Assembly (NCBI RefSeq): GCF_900143065.1
Contig: NZ_FRCX01000024.1
Location: forward strand, 1-35,845
Reading direction: 5' to 3'
Source: Duganella sacchari
Lineage (GTDB): Bacteria; Pseudomonadota; Gammaproteobacteria; Burkholderiales; Burkholderiaceae_D
DNA: 35,845 bases
A program made the translations under genes and the position numbers. This document shows positions 15,761-22,847 of this stretch, one piece after another. The stretch's first letter is position 1, and each line of letters starts with the position of its first letter. The notes beneath the pieces were generated by a model. The model saw only the letters and a list, made by a program, of their open reading frames with translations. It was not told the DNA's origin and searched no databases.

Positions 15761-17182
15761 ATGAACGACACCGCCGCCAAGCGCTACCTGCCCTGGGTAG
15801 TCGCCACCACCCTCTTCATGGAGCAGCTGGACTCCACCGTCGTCAACACGGCGATTCCCTCCATGGCCGCCAGCTTGCAAGTGACGCCACTGAGCCTGAA
15901 GGCGGTTGTGACCAGCTACATCCTCAGCCTCGCTGTCTCCATTCCCATCAGCGGCTGGATGGCGGACCGCTTTGGCACGCGCCGCGTGTTCATGACGGCG
16001 ATTGCCATTTTCACTTTCGCCTCCGTGCTGTGTGGCCTGTCGGTCAACTCGCCCATGCTGGTGGCGGCGCGTTTGTTGCAGGGCTTTGGCGCGGCCATGA
16101 TGATGCCGGTGGGGCGGCTCACCATCGTCCGCACCTTCCCCAAGCATGAGCTGCTGGCGGCCATGAACTTCGTCATCATCCCGGCGCTGATCGGACCACT
16201 GCTCGGCCCCACCATCGGCGGCTTGATCGTGCACTGGCTAAGCTGGCGCGACATCTTCTTCATCAACGTGCCGGTAGGCCTGGTGGCGATCTATCTGGCG
16301 CACCGCTACATGCCGGACTACCACGGCGACCATCCAAGGCCGCTGGACCTGATCGGCCTCGTGTTGTTCGGCACCGGCATCGCTTTGCTGTCATGGCTGC
16401 TGGAAGTGTTTGGTGAACACAAGCTCGATGTGACCTCGGCTGCGGTGCTGCTGTTCATTTCCATCAGCCTGCTGGCCGCGTATGCGTGGCATGCCAGGGA
16501 GGCGCCCTTCCCGCTGCTGCGCCTTGCCTTGCTCAAGGTACGGACCTTCCGCGTGTCGGTGCTGGGTGGTTTCATCACACGTATCGGCGTGGGCGGCCTG
16601 CCGTTCCTGCTGCCGCTGCTGTATCAGCTGGGCCTTGGGCTGCCTGCCTGGCAATCCGGTTTGCTGATGATGCCATCCGCTGCAGCCGCCATGGGCATGA
16701 AGGTGATTTCCACACGCGTGCTGGCCCGCTTCGGCTACCGTCAGGTGCTGACGGTAAATACGCTGCTGATTGGCCTGACCATCTGCATGTATTCGTTTGT
16801 GCAGGCAGGCACACCGCTGTATGTGATTGTGGCGATCGGCCTGTGCCAGGGCTTCTTCAATTCGCTGCAGTTCTCCAGCATGAACAGCATCGCCTACGCC
16901 GACGTGGAGGGGCCGGACGCCAGCATGGCCAGCACCATCGCCAGTTCCATGCAACAGCTGTCGATGAGCTTTGGCCTGGCGGCGGGGTCGCTGGTCACGG
17001 GCTGGTTCCTGGGCGACCTGCCGCAGTCCAACCGCGTGGCGCTGACATCGGCGCTGCACCACGCGTTCATTGCGCTGGCGGTGCTGACCGCCATCTCCTC
17101 GGCCACTTTCTGGACGCTGCGCAAAACGGATGGCGAAGCAATCAGCCACGCAAAGCGGCCGGACGAAGGATCAGCCGATTGA
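15761..17182 (+). CDS. MFS exporter, DHA2 (EmrB/QacA-like, 14-helix) family
   Basis: The 473-aa multi-helix membrane protein carries the DHA2 N-terminal motif MEQLDSTVVNTAIPSMAASL. The loop-2 motif GWMADRFGTRRVF follows (about residues 67-79), and then a motif-C-like stretch near LIGPLLGPTIGGLI. These proteins export drugs or metabolites in exchange for protons. The substrate is unknown. No tripartite partner (membrane-fusion protein) is next to it. The ATG at 15761 begins the first conserved helix, with no strong Shine-Dalgarno. It is divergent from phoD across a 94-base gap that holds the Pho-box array, so it may share that control. Its last 41 bases overlap the convergent dioxygenase gene. 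Confidence 0.88.
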   Translation: MNDTAAKRYLPWVVATTLFMEQLDSTVVNTAIPSMAASLQVTPLSLKAVVTSYILSLAVSIPISGWMADRFGTRRVFMTAIAIFTFASVLCGLSVNSPMLVAARLLQGFGAAMMMPVGRLTIVRTFPKHELLAAMNFVIIPALIGPLLGPTIGGLIVHWLSWRDIFFINVPVGLVAIYLAHRYMPDYHGDHPRPLDLIGLVLFGTGIALLSWLLEVFGEHKLDVTSAAVLLFISISLLAAYAWHAREAPFPLLRLALLKVRTFRVSVLGGFITRIGVGGLPFLLPLLYQLGLGLPAWQSGLLMMPSAAAAMGMKVISTRVLARFGYRQVLTVNTLLIGLTICMYSFVQAGTPLYVIVAIGLCQGFFNSLQFSSMNSIAYADVEGPDASMASTIASSMQQLSMSFGLAAGSLVTGWFLGDLPQSNRVALTSALHHAFIALAVLTAISSATFWTLRKTDGEAISHAKRPDEGSAD

Positions 17183-18059
17183 CATACGGGTCCAGCACCA
17201 GCGGTCCGTGATACTGCTCCGGCGTGTAGCGGTAGGCATAGCTGGGCAGCAGCGAGTACTGGATCTGCAACATCAATCGTGGCTGCTCCAACGGCGCCGC
17301 GCCCTTGTGGATGCCAGCGGTGTCCACCGCAAAGCAGAAGCCACGTGCACCGGTGGCGATCAACAGGTCTTCGGCGCGATGCCTGGCGAGGATTTCGGCG
17401 TCGCTGTAAAAGCGCAGCCGCATCGGAGCTTTGGTCAGATGGCTGCCATGCAGATAAACATGCGGCCCGGCGCCGTCATCCACATCGCTCAGGTAGACCA
17501 GGATTTTGAGATAGCGCCAATCTTCCGAATCACGGTGAAACGCTTGCAGCACGCTGCCGCCCGGTACGGGGAACGACCAGCGCAACCCCAGCGCGGAGAT
17601 GGTCGGCTTGCATGTCAGGTAGCGCGCAGCAAGTCCCAGCAGCGGCGTGCTGTTTGCCAGCGACAGGATATGGGGACAGGCGATGACCTCCCGCAGATGA
17701 TAGTCGGCGACGCGCACGCCGTGCGGCCGTTGCGCCAGCGTGAAGCCGCTGCGTTGGCGGTCGCGGTCCGTGAGCAGCTTGTCCGCCAGCCAGGCACGGA
17801 TATCACTGCACTGGGTGTCGCTGAGCAGATTGCCCAGCGGTGCGTAGCCACTGACACGCAGCGCCAGCAGCGCCGTCTCCTCGGCAGAATCGCGGGCGCA
17901 CAGTTCGTCGCCCGCGCCCTGCCGCAGCCGCAGGGCGCCACTCAACGCGCGTACCACCAGGCGCCGCAACGATGGCGCAGTCACCATGCGCTGGCTGTAG
18001 TACAGCAGGCTACGGAGTGGCGAAAACTGGCTGCCAGGTTTTAACTGTGCGTATTCCAT
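17142..18059 (-). CDS. PhyH-like Fe(II)/2-oxoglutarate dioxygenase family protein
   Basis: This 305-aa protein resembles the phytanoyl-CoA dioxygenase superfamily. The iron-binding triad can be proposed as His175 and Asp177 (FHRDSEDWRYLKILVYL) with His251 in DTAGIHKGAA. Arg261 in QPRLMLQIQYSL is placed to bind 2-oxoglutarate. DDGAGPHVYLHGSH (195-208) is a typical connecting strand. The substrate cannot be inferred; relatives in secondary metabolism or glycan clusters hydroxylate small molecules. The N-terminal 70 residues are positively charged and not family-specific. It overlaps the convergent exporter by 41 bases. The start at 18059 is preceded by GAGAGGA, part of which lies in a perfect palindrome. 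Confidence 0.75.
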   Translation of the reverse strand: MEYAQLKPGSQFSPLRSLLYYSQRMVTAPSLRRLVVRALSGALRLRQGAGDELCARDSAEETALLALRVSGYAPLGNLLSDTQCSDIRAWLADKLLTDRDRQRSGFTLAQRPHGVRVADYHLREVIACPHILSLANSTPLLGLAARYLTCKPTISALGLRWSFPVPGGSVLQAFHRDSEDWRYLKILVYLSDVDDGAGPHVYLHGSHLTKAPMRLRFYSDAEILARHRAEDLLIATGARGFCFAVDTAGIHKGAAPLEQPRLMLQIQYSLLPSYAYRYTPEQYHGPLVLDPYVNRLILRPAALRG

Positions 18060-18070
18060 CGGGCTGTCCT

Positions 18071-18088
18071 CTCAGGGTAATCCCTGAG
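18071..18088 (-). promoter_or_regulatory. Perfect palindrome next to the dioxygenase ribosome-binding site
   Basis: CTCAGGG (18071-18077) and CCCTGAG (18082-18088) pair perfectly around a TAAT loop. On the minus strand the right arm ends in GAG, the first three bases of the GAGAGGA ribosome site before the ATG at 18059. The stem could mask the site in mRNA or be a protein-binding operator. A second short repeat GGCGG/CCGCC at 18103-18117 lies just downstream of the PEP-CTERM gene and lacks a U-tract. Confidence 0.4.
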
Positions 18089-18126
18089 AAGGTAGCAACC
18101 CGGCGGACGCGCCGCCTTGATGTGGA

Positions 18127-20127
18127 CTAAACCTTGTGGCGACGGCGACGCGCGATGGCGCCGACCAGCGCCAGCCCGGCAAACATCATGGCATACGCCT
18201 CAGGCTCGGGTACTGCCGCAGCGACCTTGGTGTAAATGCCGTCAAATGCATACGTCGCGCCCAGGCCGTTGATGTGGGTCGCACCGATCAGCGCCAGGAA
18301 GCTGGCGTCCGACGAATAATCACCCTGCAAACGGAAGGCGTAGGCGCCGGCGGCGGCTTCGGTGAAGGTCAGCGTTTTGCCATGGATGACCGTACCCAGC
18401 GAGCCGAAGGTCAGCGAGGAACCACCGAGCAGCACCGCCGAGTCATCGGTCAGCGACAGGCTGGCAAAATGCTGGCCATCAGCGCCGGCGTTACTCAGGC
18501 GCAGCGTGCCGCCATTCAGGATCAGCGCGCTATCAGCCGACAGGCGCTGGGCGCCATCCAGCGTCAGGCTGCCGCCGCTCAGCTGGGTAGCGCCAGCATA
18601 GGTGCTGACGCCGGAGAAGGTGACATCGCCACCCTTGATTTCCACCTTGCTGAAGTTGGCAATCGCACCTGCATACGAGAAGCTGCCGCCCGTGCCCGGG
18701 TTCACCACCAGCGTGTTCTGGTTGCCGCTGCCGCCACTGATGCTGCCGAGGATGGTACCGCCGGTGATGGTGACGCTGTTCTTGCCGCTGCCCAGCTCAA
18801 TCGCCTTGCCGCTGCTGGAACCGTTGATGATGCCGCCGGTCACAATGGCGGTGTTATCCAGCCCGCCCTTGATGGCCGCATTGACCGCACCGCCGCCGAT
18901 GATGGAGGCGCCAGCGCTGTTATTGATGGTCACCGTGTAGCCGCTGGCCGCGCCTACCGCCACGATGGCCGAATCACTCTGGCCACGAATCACGCCGCCG
19001 GCCTGGTTGGTGATGACAGCGTGGCCATACAGGCCCTCACGCGTGCCTTCCGGTGCGCCTTTGACGTCATTGCCGGCCAGCGTGATGCCGCGGCCGACCG
19101 CCACCGTATTGCCGGCGCTGACCAGCCCTTCAATCGTGCCGGAGTTGATGATGGTGCCACCGCCCACGCTGATGCCTTCGCTGTAGGCCTTGGTTTCCCC
19201 CTTGGCGGCAAACGCGTCGATCGAGCGGATGATGCCGGTGTTGGTGATATTGGCGATGCCGTCCATATCGACACCATCGCCATCGCCGGTCACGCCCTGG
19301 CCGGTGATGGTGCCATGGTTCACCAGCGTCAGCACCTGCTTGCCGCTAAAGCCGTCCAGGTTGATGCCGGAACCATTGATGCCACGGATGATGCCGCCCG
19401 CCGCGTTGGTCACGGCAACGGTGAAGGCCACATCCGTATCCGGGCCGCCGGTGATGCCGTGGCGGCCGCCTTCGATCAGGCCGGTGGCATAGTTGAACAC
19501 CTGCACGCCGGTGGCATTGGTTTGCAGGTCGATGGCGTCGCTGCTGCCCTTCTTCGGCGTCACCGACTGGATGGTGCCGTAGTTGTTGACCACGCCGTTC
19601 ATGCCGGGACGTACAGCGTCAGCCTCGGTGGCCTTCAGCAAGCCATAGTTGTTGACCACATTGCTGCCGGTGACGCCATTAAAATCCACCGCCTGCGAAC
19701 CGCCTTCGCTCGGGTTCAGCGAAATCATGGAGCCATAGTTATTCAGCGACACGCTGGACTTGCCGGTGAGCTGGATGACATCGGCGTCGGCCGCCTGCAT
19801 CAGTGCGCCCGCGTTGTTGTTGACGGTCAGGTTGGCATAGCCGACGCTGTCGCGGATCACGCGGCCAGTGCCGGTCTGCTTGAGAATATTGTTGTTGGTG
19901 AGGGTGACATTGGCGCCGCCGATGGTCACCGCGTTGTCCTTGCCGCTGACAATCAGCGAACCCGTGGCCGCGACCGTGCCGCTTTGGCCACCCGCCAGCG
20001 TTTGCGCCTTGGTGCTGGCGCCAGTGATGGTACCGGGGAAATCCGCTGCCGTTGCCATGCCCATAGGCAGTGCGGCGATCAGCAAAAATTGAATGGCGGA
20101 GGCAGATTTCGGCAGTACGATCGGCAT
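18127..20127 (-). CDS. Exported beta-repeat protein with PEP-CTERM sorting signal
   Basis: The 666-aa product has a signal peptide (hydrophobic run ending near MATAADFPG). A long Gly/Asn/Thr-rich body of short beta-strand repeats (NNYG, NAAGGIIRG, GTIEG and the like) follows. It resembles the beta-helix passengers of autotransporters. The C-terminus is VPEPEAYAMMFAGLALVGAIARRRRHKV-like: a PEP motif, a membrane helix and an Arg-rich tail. That is the PEP-CTERM signal processed by exosortase, so the protein is probably released or anchored at the surface together with exopolysaccharide. There is no autotransporter barrel. No exosortase gene is in the window. A good Pho-box and -10 lie upstream. 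Function is unknown; adhesion or matrix roles are guesses. Confidence 0.85.
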   Translation of the reverse strand: MPIVLPKSASAIQFLLIAALPMGMATAADFPGTITGASTKAQTLAGGQSGTVAATGSLIVSGKDNAVTIGGANVTLTNNNILKQTGTGRVIRDSVGYANLTVNNNAGALMQAADADVIQLTGKSSVSLNNYGSMISLNPSEGGSQAVDFNGVTGSNVVNNYGLLKATEADAVRPGMNGVVNNYGTIQSVTPKKGSSDAIDLQTNATGVQVFNYATGLIEGGRHGITGGPDTDVAFTVAVTNAAGGIIRGINGSGINLDGFSGKQVLTLVNHGTITGQGVTGDGDGVDMDGIANITNTGIIRSIDAFAAKGETKAYSEGISVGGGTIINSGTIEGLVSAGNTVAVGRGITLAGNDVKGAPEGTREGLYGHAVITNQAGGVIRGQSDSAIVAVGAASGYTVTINNSAGASIIGGGAVNAAIKGGLDNTAIVTGGIINGSSSGKAIELGSGKNSVTITGGTILGSISGGSGNQNTLVVNPGTGGSFSYAGAIANFSKVEIKGGDVTFSGVSTYAGATQLSGGSLTLDGAQRLSADSALILNGGTLRLSNAGADGQHFASLSLTDDSAVLLGGSSLTFGSLGTVIHGKTLTFTEAAAGAYAFRLQGDYSSDASFLALIGATHINGLGATYAFDGIYTKVAAAVPEPEAYAMMFAGLALVGAIARRRRHKV

Positions 20128-20172
20128 GGCTTTGTCCCGTTAATGTTGTGAGCAAACTTCCAATATCCCATA

Positions 20173-20206
20173 AAATTATTACAAGCTTGTGACGGTGTTA
20201 TGACAT
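20173..20206 (-). promoter_or_regulatory. Pho-box and -10 upstream of the PEP-CTERM gene
   Basis: On the minus strand ATGTCATAACACCGTCAC (20206-20189) matches 15 of 18 positions of the Pho-box consensus (CTGTCATAWAWCTGTCAY). Exactly 10 bases later comes TAATTT (20178-20173). Transcription would start near 20166, about 40 bases before the ATG. This is the best consensus match of the three sites in the window. Confidence 0.65.
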
Positions 20207-20276
20207 CACAACACACGCTGTGCGCCGCCCAGGGAAGCTGATAAGCTGCCGGGCATTTTTAATTCAGGGAGTCTTC

Positions 20277-20654
20277 ATGCAGAAGTTTGCCGCGTGCGTT
20301 ACGGCACTGAGTGCGGCGCTCATTGCCGCCGCTGCTTGCACCATCGCCTTTGTCCACCAGGCGCCGGAAACCGGCACGCCCTACCAGGCCGTGGCGCTGA
20401 TGAATGGGCAGATGTTTTTTGGCAAGCTGGAGGACAGTAGCAGCGCCTACGTCACGCTGCGCGATGTGTTCTATATTCAGGGCCGGCAGAATCCGGACAC
20501 CAAGGCGGTCACCAGCGTGCTCATCAAACGCGGCGGCGAAGCGCATGCACCGGACCGCATGCTCATCAACCGCCAGCAGGTGCTGCTGATCGAACCGGTC
20601 AAGACCGATTCGCACATCGCCAAACTGATTGCGGAGCAGAACGCGGCGCAATAG
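20277..20654 (+). CDS. Small membrane-anchored/exported protein of unknown function
   Basis: The 125-aa product has a strong ribosome site (AGGGAG, five bases before ATG 20277). An N-terminal hydrophobic segment (about 5-27) could be a signal peptide or anchor. The rest is a compact soluble domain with YQAVALMNGQMFFGKLED, YVTLRDVFYIQ and RMLINRQQVLLIEPVKTDS. I recall similar small proteins (NGQVYFGKL, YLVLKDVYY, INRDQVLF patterns) in other bacteria and in candidate-phylum genomes, without known function. It is divergent from the PEP-CTERM gene, whose Pho-box lies 71 bases upstream. It converges on the phytase-like gene. No cysteine or catalytic motif stands out. Confidence 0.75.
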   Translation: MQKFAACVTALSAALIAAAACTIAFVHQAPETGTPYQAVALMNGQMFFGKLEDSSSAYVTLRDVFYIQGRQNPDTKAVTSVLIKRGGEAHAPDRMLINRQQVLLIEPVKTDSHIAKLIAEQNAAQ

Positions 20655-20680
20655 CCACGTTTGCTCCGCCGGGGCGTGGC
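20654..20680. terminator. Possible bidirectional terminator hairpin
   Basis: GCCACG (20654-20659) and CGTGGC (20675-20680) form a 6-bp stem exactly between the two converging stop codons (20652-20654 and 20682-20684). Neither side has a run of T's, so termination strength is doubtful. Confidence 0.4.
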
Positions 20681-20681
20681 A

Positions 20682-22718
20682 TCAGAACGACGTCAGCGCC
20701 TTGCCGAACTTGATCAGCCACAGACGGCTTGGGCGCTCGGCGTCCGCACCACGTGCCACGCGAATGCTGTTGGCCGCGTTGCAACCCGCCGCGCTGCTGG
20801 TGACAATGACGCCATTTGCATCGATATTGCACTTGGTGACATCCGCGTCTTCAATCGCCTTGCCGTTGGCATCGAACACCTTGGTTTTCAGGCCGAAGTC
20901 GTTGTCGTTGGCCAGCGCCAGCGTGTTGCCGTCAACGATGGTCAGGCCTTCCGCCTTCTCTGCCAGCCAGCCGATCGCGTTCAGATCCAGCAGCAGGGTT
21001 TTCTTGAGCGAGGTGACGGCCTTCCAGTCGGCGCCATTCACCGCCGCGCCGCCCATGCTGCTCTTCTCCAGGTCGGAAGTGGCCGGGTTGAACGCCGTAG
21101 CAGCGATATCGGTCGCCGCGCCGATTTCCACCAGCATCAGCTTGTTGAACACCTTGCCGCTCGGCGCCGCGCCCTGCTCGATCACAATGAACTTGCCGTT
21201 ACCCAGCGCAACCACATCACCCAGCTTGGCGTTGCCGGTGCGGCCATCCTGGTACTCGCTGGCCTCCAGCGGATAGGCGTACATCTTGCCCGCCTTGCCG
21301 GTGGTCGGATCAAACTCAGTCCAGCGGGTGAAGCGCGCGAAGCGTTCGATGAGCTCGCTCTTGCCCGTCACCGAATACGGCGTGCTGCCATCGGTCAGCG
21401 GGCTTTGCAGGAAACCGTGCAGCTTGTCGGTGCTGGTGTCGAGCGCCAGGCCTTCCATGCCGCGGTTGGCACGGCGTTTCAGGAAGATGTCCGGCAAGCC
21501 GCTGCCCGGCGCGTACTTGTTCAGGATAATGCCGGTGGCTGGATCGATCTTGACGATGAAGGGACCATACTCGTCCGATACCCACAGCACATTGCGCTTC
21601 TTGTCGACCACAATGGCTTCGGTATCCAGGCCGTTGACATCGAAAGTAGCTTTGCTGCTGGCGTCATATTTCATGGCATCCAGCACCGGCAGCTCAGCCG
21701 AATTGCCCACCGTGCCAGGCGGGATCGCCAGACCGCTGGCCTTCACATTGGCCGAGGCCTTGATCGGCGTGGACGAAGTCAGCACCGCGCCGTTCTTGCC
21801 CACCGTGATGACCCCAAATGCCGGCGCAAAGCTCGGCGACGGGAAGATCTTGGCGCCGGTCACACCGCTGCCGGTCAGCGCCGGCAGGTTGGGGCCGTCA
21901 CCGTTGGGACCACGGTCGGTCAGGCCATAAAACTCCAGCTCGCCATTGGCGTTGGTGCCTTTGAAGGCCAGCGAGGAGCCGTAGGACGGCAGGAAGCCCA
22001 GCGGGAAGTCTTCCTTGACCTTGGCATTGGCGCCTTCGTATGGAACGTAGTAGCTGCTGGCAGCCTGTACCTGGTAACGCGTCACGGTCACCGACACCGC
22101 GCCCAGCGGCGTGGTCTGGTTGAAGGTTTCGTTGACGGGCGTGCCGACCCTGGATGCCAGCGTATCTTCGAAGTGTTCGCGCACCAGTGCGCGGCGGCTG
22201 TCGTCCACACTGCGCGCGGCGTACTTGGCGCCAGCGGCGGTCAGGTTGGCGCTCAAGGCCGTGTTGAAGGCGTCGGCAGCCGCGTTGAAGTCGGCGGACT
22301 TGCTGGCCAGCGCGGTCTTCACATCCGCCGTCAGCTTGATGCCATTGGCGGGGTCGCTGTCTTCATCCAGCAATTGCAGCGCCAGCAGACGGTTGACGAC
22401 CTTGCTGTCCTTGACGTCGCTCACGCCCGCAAGCTGCAGCGGCGTGATGGTGGCGGCGCACGGCGCGCTGCCCAGTGCGATGCCGCCTATGCTGAAGGTC
22501 ACGGTATCGCCGGCATAGCAAGTGAACTCGCCCTTGGCATTGGTGCTGGCCTTGGCGGCCGTGCCGGCCACATAGTCCAGATTCTCGACTGCGCCGTCCA
22601 GGAACACCCCGCCCATGGCGACTTTGGCTGGCTGTTCCGGCGTTGCAGGATGATCGCTGCCGCCACAACCCGCCAAGACGGAAAACACCGCCAGCGACAT
22701 CAAGGAGAATTTTTTCAT
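20682..22718 (-). CDS. Phytase-like (esterase-like) lipoprotein
   Basis: The start at 22718 is set by AGAGATAAGG just before it. It gives a lipoprotein signal MKKFSLMSLAVFSVLAGC with the lipid-bearing Cys18, so the 678-aa protein is tethered to a membrane. Residues about 30-150 (GGVFLDGAVENLDYVAG, GDTVTFSIGGIALGSA, VVNRLLALQLLDEDSDPANGI) form an N-terminal domain I recall from other proteobacterial surface lipoproteins. Residues about 200-670 resemble the phytase-like beta-propeller family (LTDRGPNGDGPN, DTEAIVVD, WVSDEYGPFIVKIDP, RGMEGLALD, LALANDNDFG). A role in phosphoester hydrolysis is plausible but unproven for this family. The Pho-box upstream supports a role in phosphate supply. The ATG at 22763 lies inside the promoter and is rejected. 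Confidence 0.83.
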   Translation of the reverse strand: MKKFSLMSLAVFSVLAGCGGSDHPATPEQPAKVAMGGVFLDGAVENLDYVAGTAAKASTNAKGEFTCYAGDTVTFSIGGIALGSAPCAATITPLQLAGVSDVKDSKVVNRLLALQLLDEDSDPANGIKLTADVKTALASKSADFNAAADAFNTALSANLTAAGAKYAARSVDDSRRALVREHFEDTLASRVGTPVNETFNQTTPLGAVSVTVTRYQVQAASSYYVPYEGANAKVKEDFPLGFLPSYGSSLAFKGTNANGELEFYGLTDRGPNGDGPNLPALTGSGVTGAKIFPSPSFAPAFGVITVGKNGAVLTSSTPIKASANVKASGLAIPPGTVGNSAELPVLDAMKYDASSKATFDVNGLDTEAIVVDKKRNVLWVSDEYGPFIVKIDPATGIILNKYAPGSGLPDIFLKRRANRGMEGLALDTSTDKLHGFLQSPLTDGSTPYSVTGKSELIERFARFTRWTEFDPTTGKAGKMYAYPLEASEYQDGRTGNAKLGDVVALGNGKFIVIEQGAAPSGKVFNKLMLVEIGAATDIAATAFNPATSDLEKSSMGGAAVNGADWKAVTSLKKTLLLDLNAIGWLAEKAEGLTIVDGNTLALANDNDFGLKTKVFDANGKAIEDADVTKCNIDANGVIVTSSAAGCNAANSIRVARGADAERPSRLWLIKFGKALTSF

Positions 22719-22752
22719 CCTTATCTCTCTACCCTTGGTTGGAAAAGCGGCA

Positions 22753-22786
22753 ATCTTAGTCATCGTACATGACCGCGTAATGACAG
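22753..22786 (-). promoter_or_regulatory. Pho-box and -10 upstream of the phytase-like gene
   Basis: On the minus strand CTGTCATTACGCGGTCAT (22786-22769) has a perfect first half-site and a 6-of-7 second half-site (14 of 18 overall). Ten bases later is TAAGAT (22758-22753), which would give a start near 22746. The site ends two bases from the -35 of the divergent transporter promoter. Confidence 0.65.
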
Positions 22787-22788
22787 TA

Positions 22789-22820
22789 TTGACACCACCT
22801 ATAAAACACCTATACTAGCC
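22789..22820 (+). promoter_or_regulatory. Promoter with CACCTATA direct repeats before the AmpG-like gene
   Basis: TTGACA (22789-22794), a 16-base spacer and TATACT (22811-22816) make a near-consensus sigma70 promoter. Two copies of CACCTATA (22796-22803 and 22807-22814), 11 bp apart, fill the spacer and overlap the -10, where a repressor would block polymerase. Almost the same 32 bases occur at 35440-35409 on the minus strand before the sugar operon. Confidence 0.85.
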
Positions 22821-22847
22821 ACACCCCTTGCCACCGGATCCGCCGCC

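Noticed and set aside
18400..19900. Repeated short motifs that could suggest a CRISPR array or tandem DNA repeat
   Set aside because: The repeats are protein-level beta-strand repeats of varied spacing and sequence; there is no constant repeat-spacer unit.
18136..20151. A 671-codon plus-strand frame opposite the PEP-CTERM gene
   Set aside because: The minus-strand product has a signal peptide, repeats, a PEP-CTERM tail and a promoter. The plus frame is rich in Arg/His/Gln/Ala and has no motif.
20661..22772. A 703-codon plus-strand frame opposite the phytase-like gene
   Set aside because: No ribosome site, low-complexity composition, and the minus-strand gene has a lipoprotein signal and family motifs.
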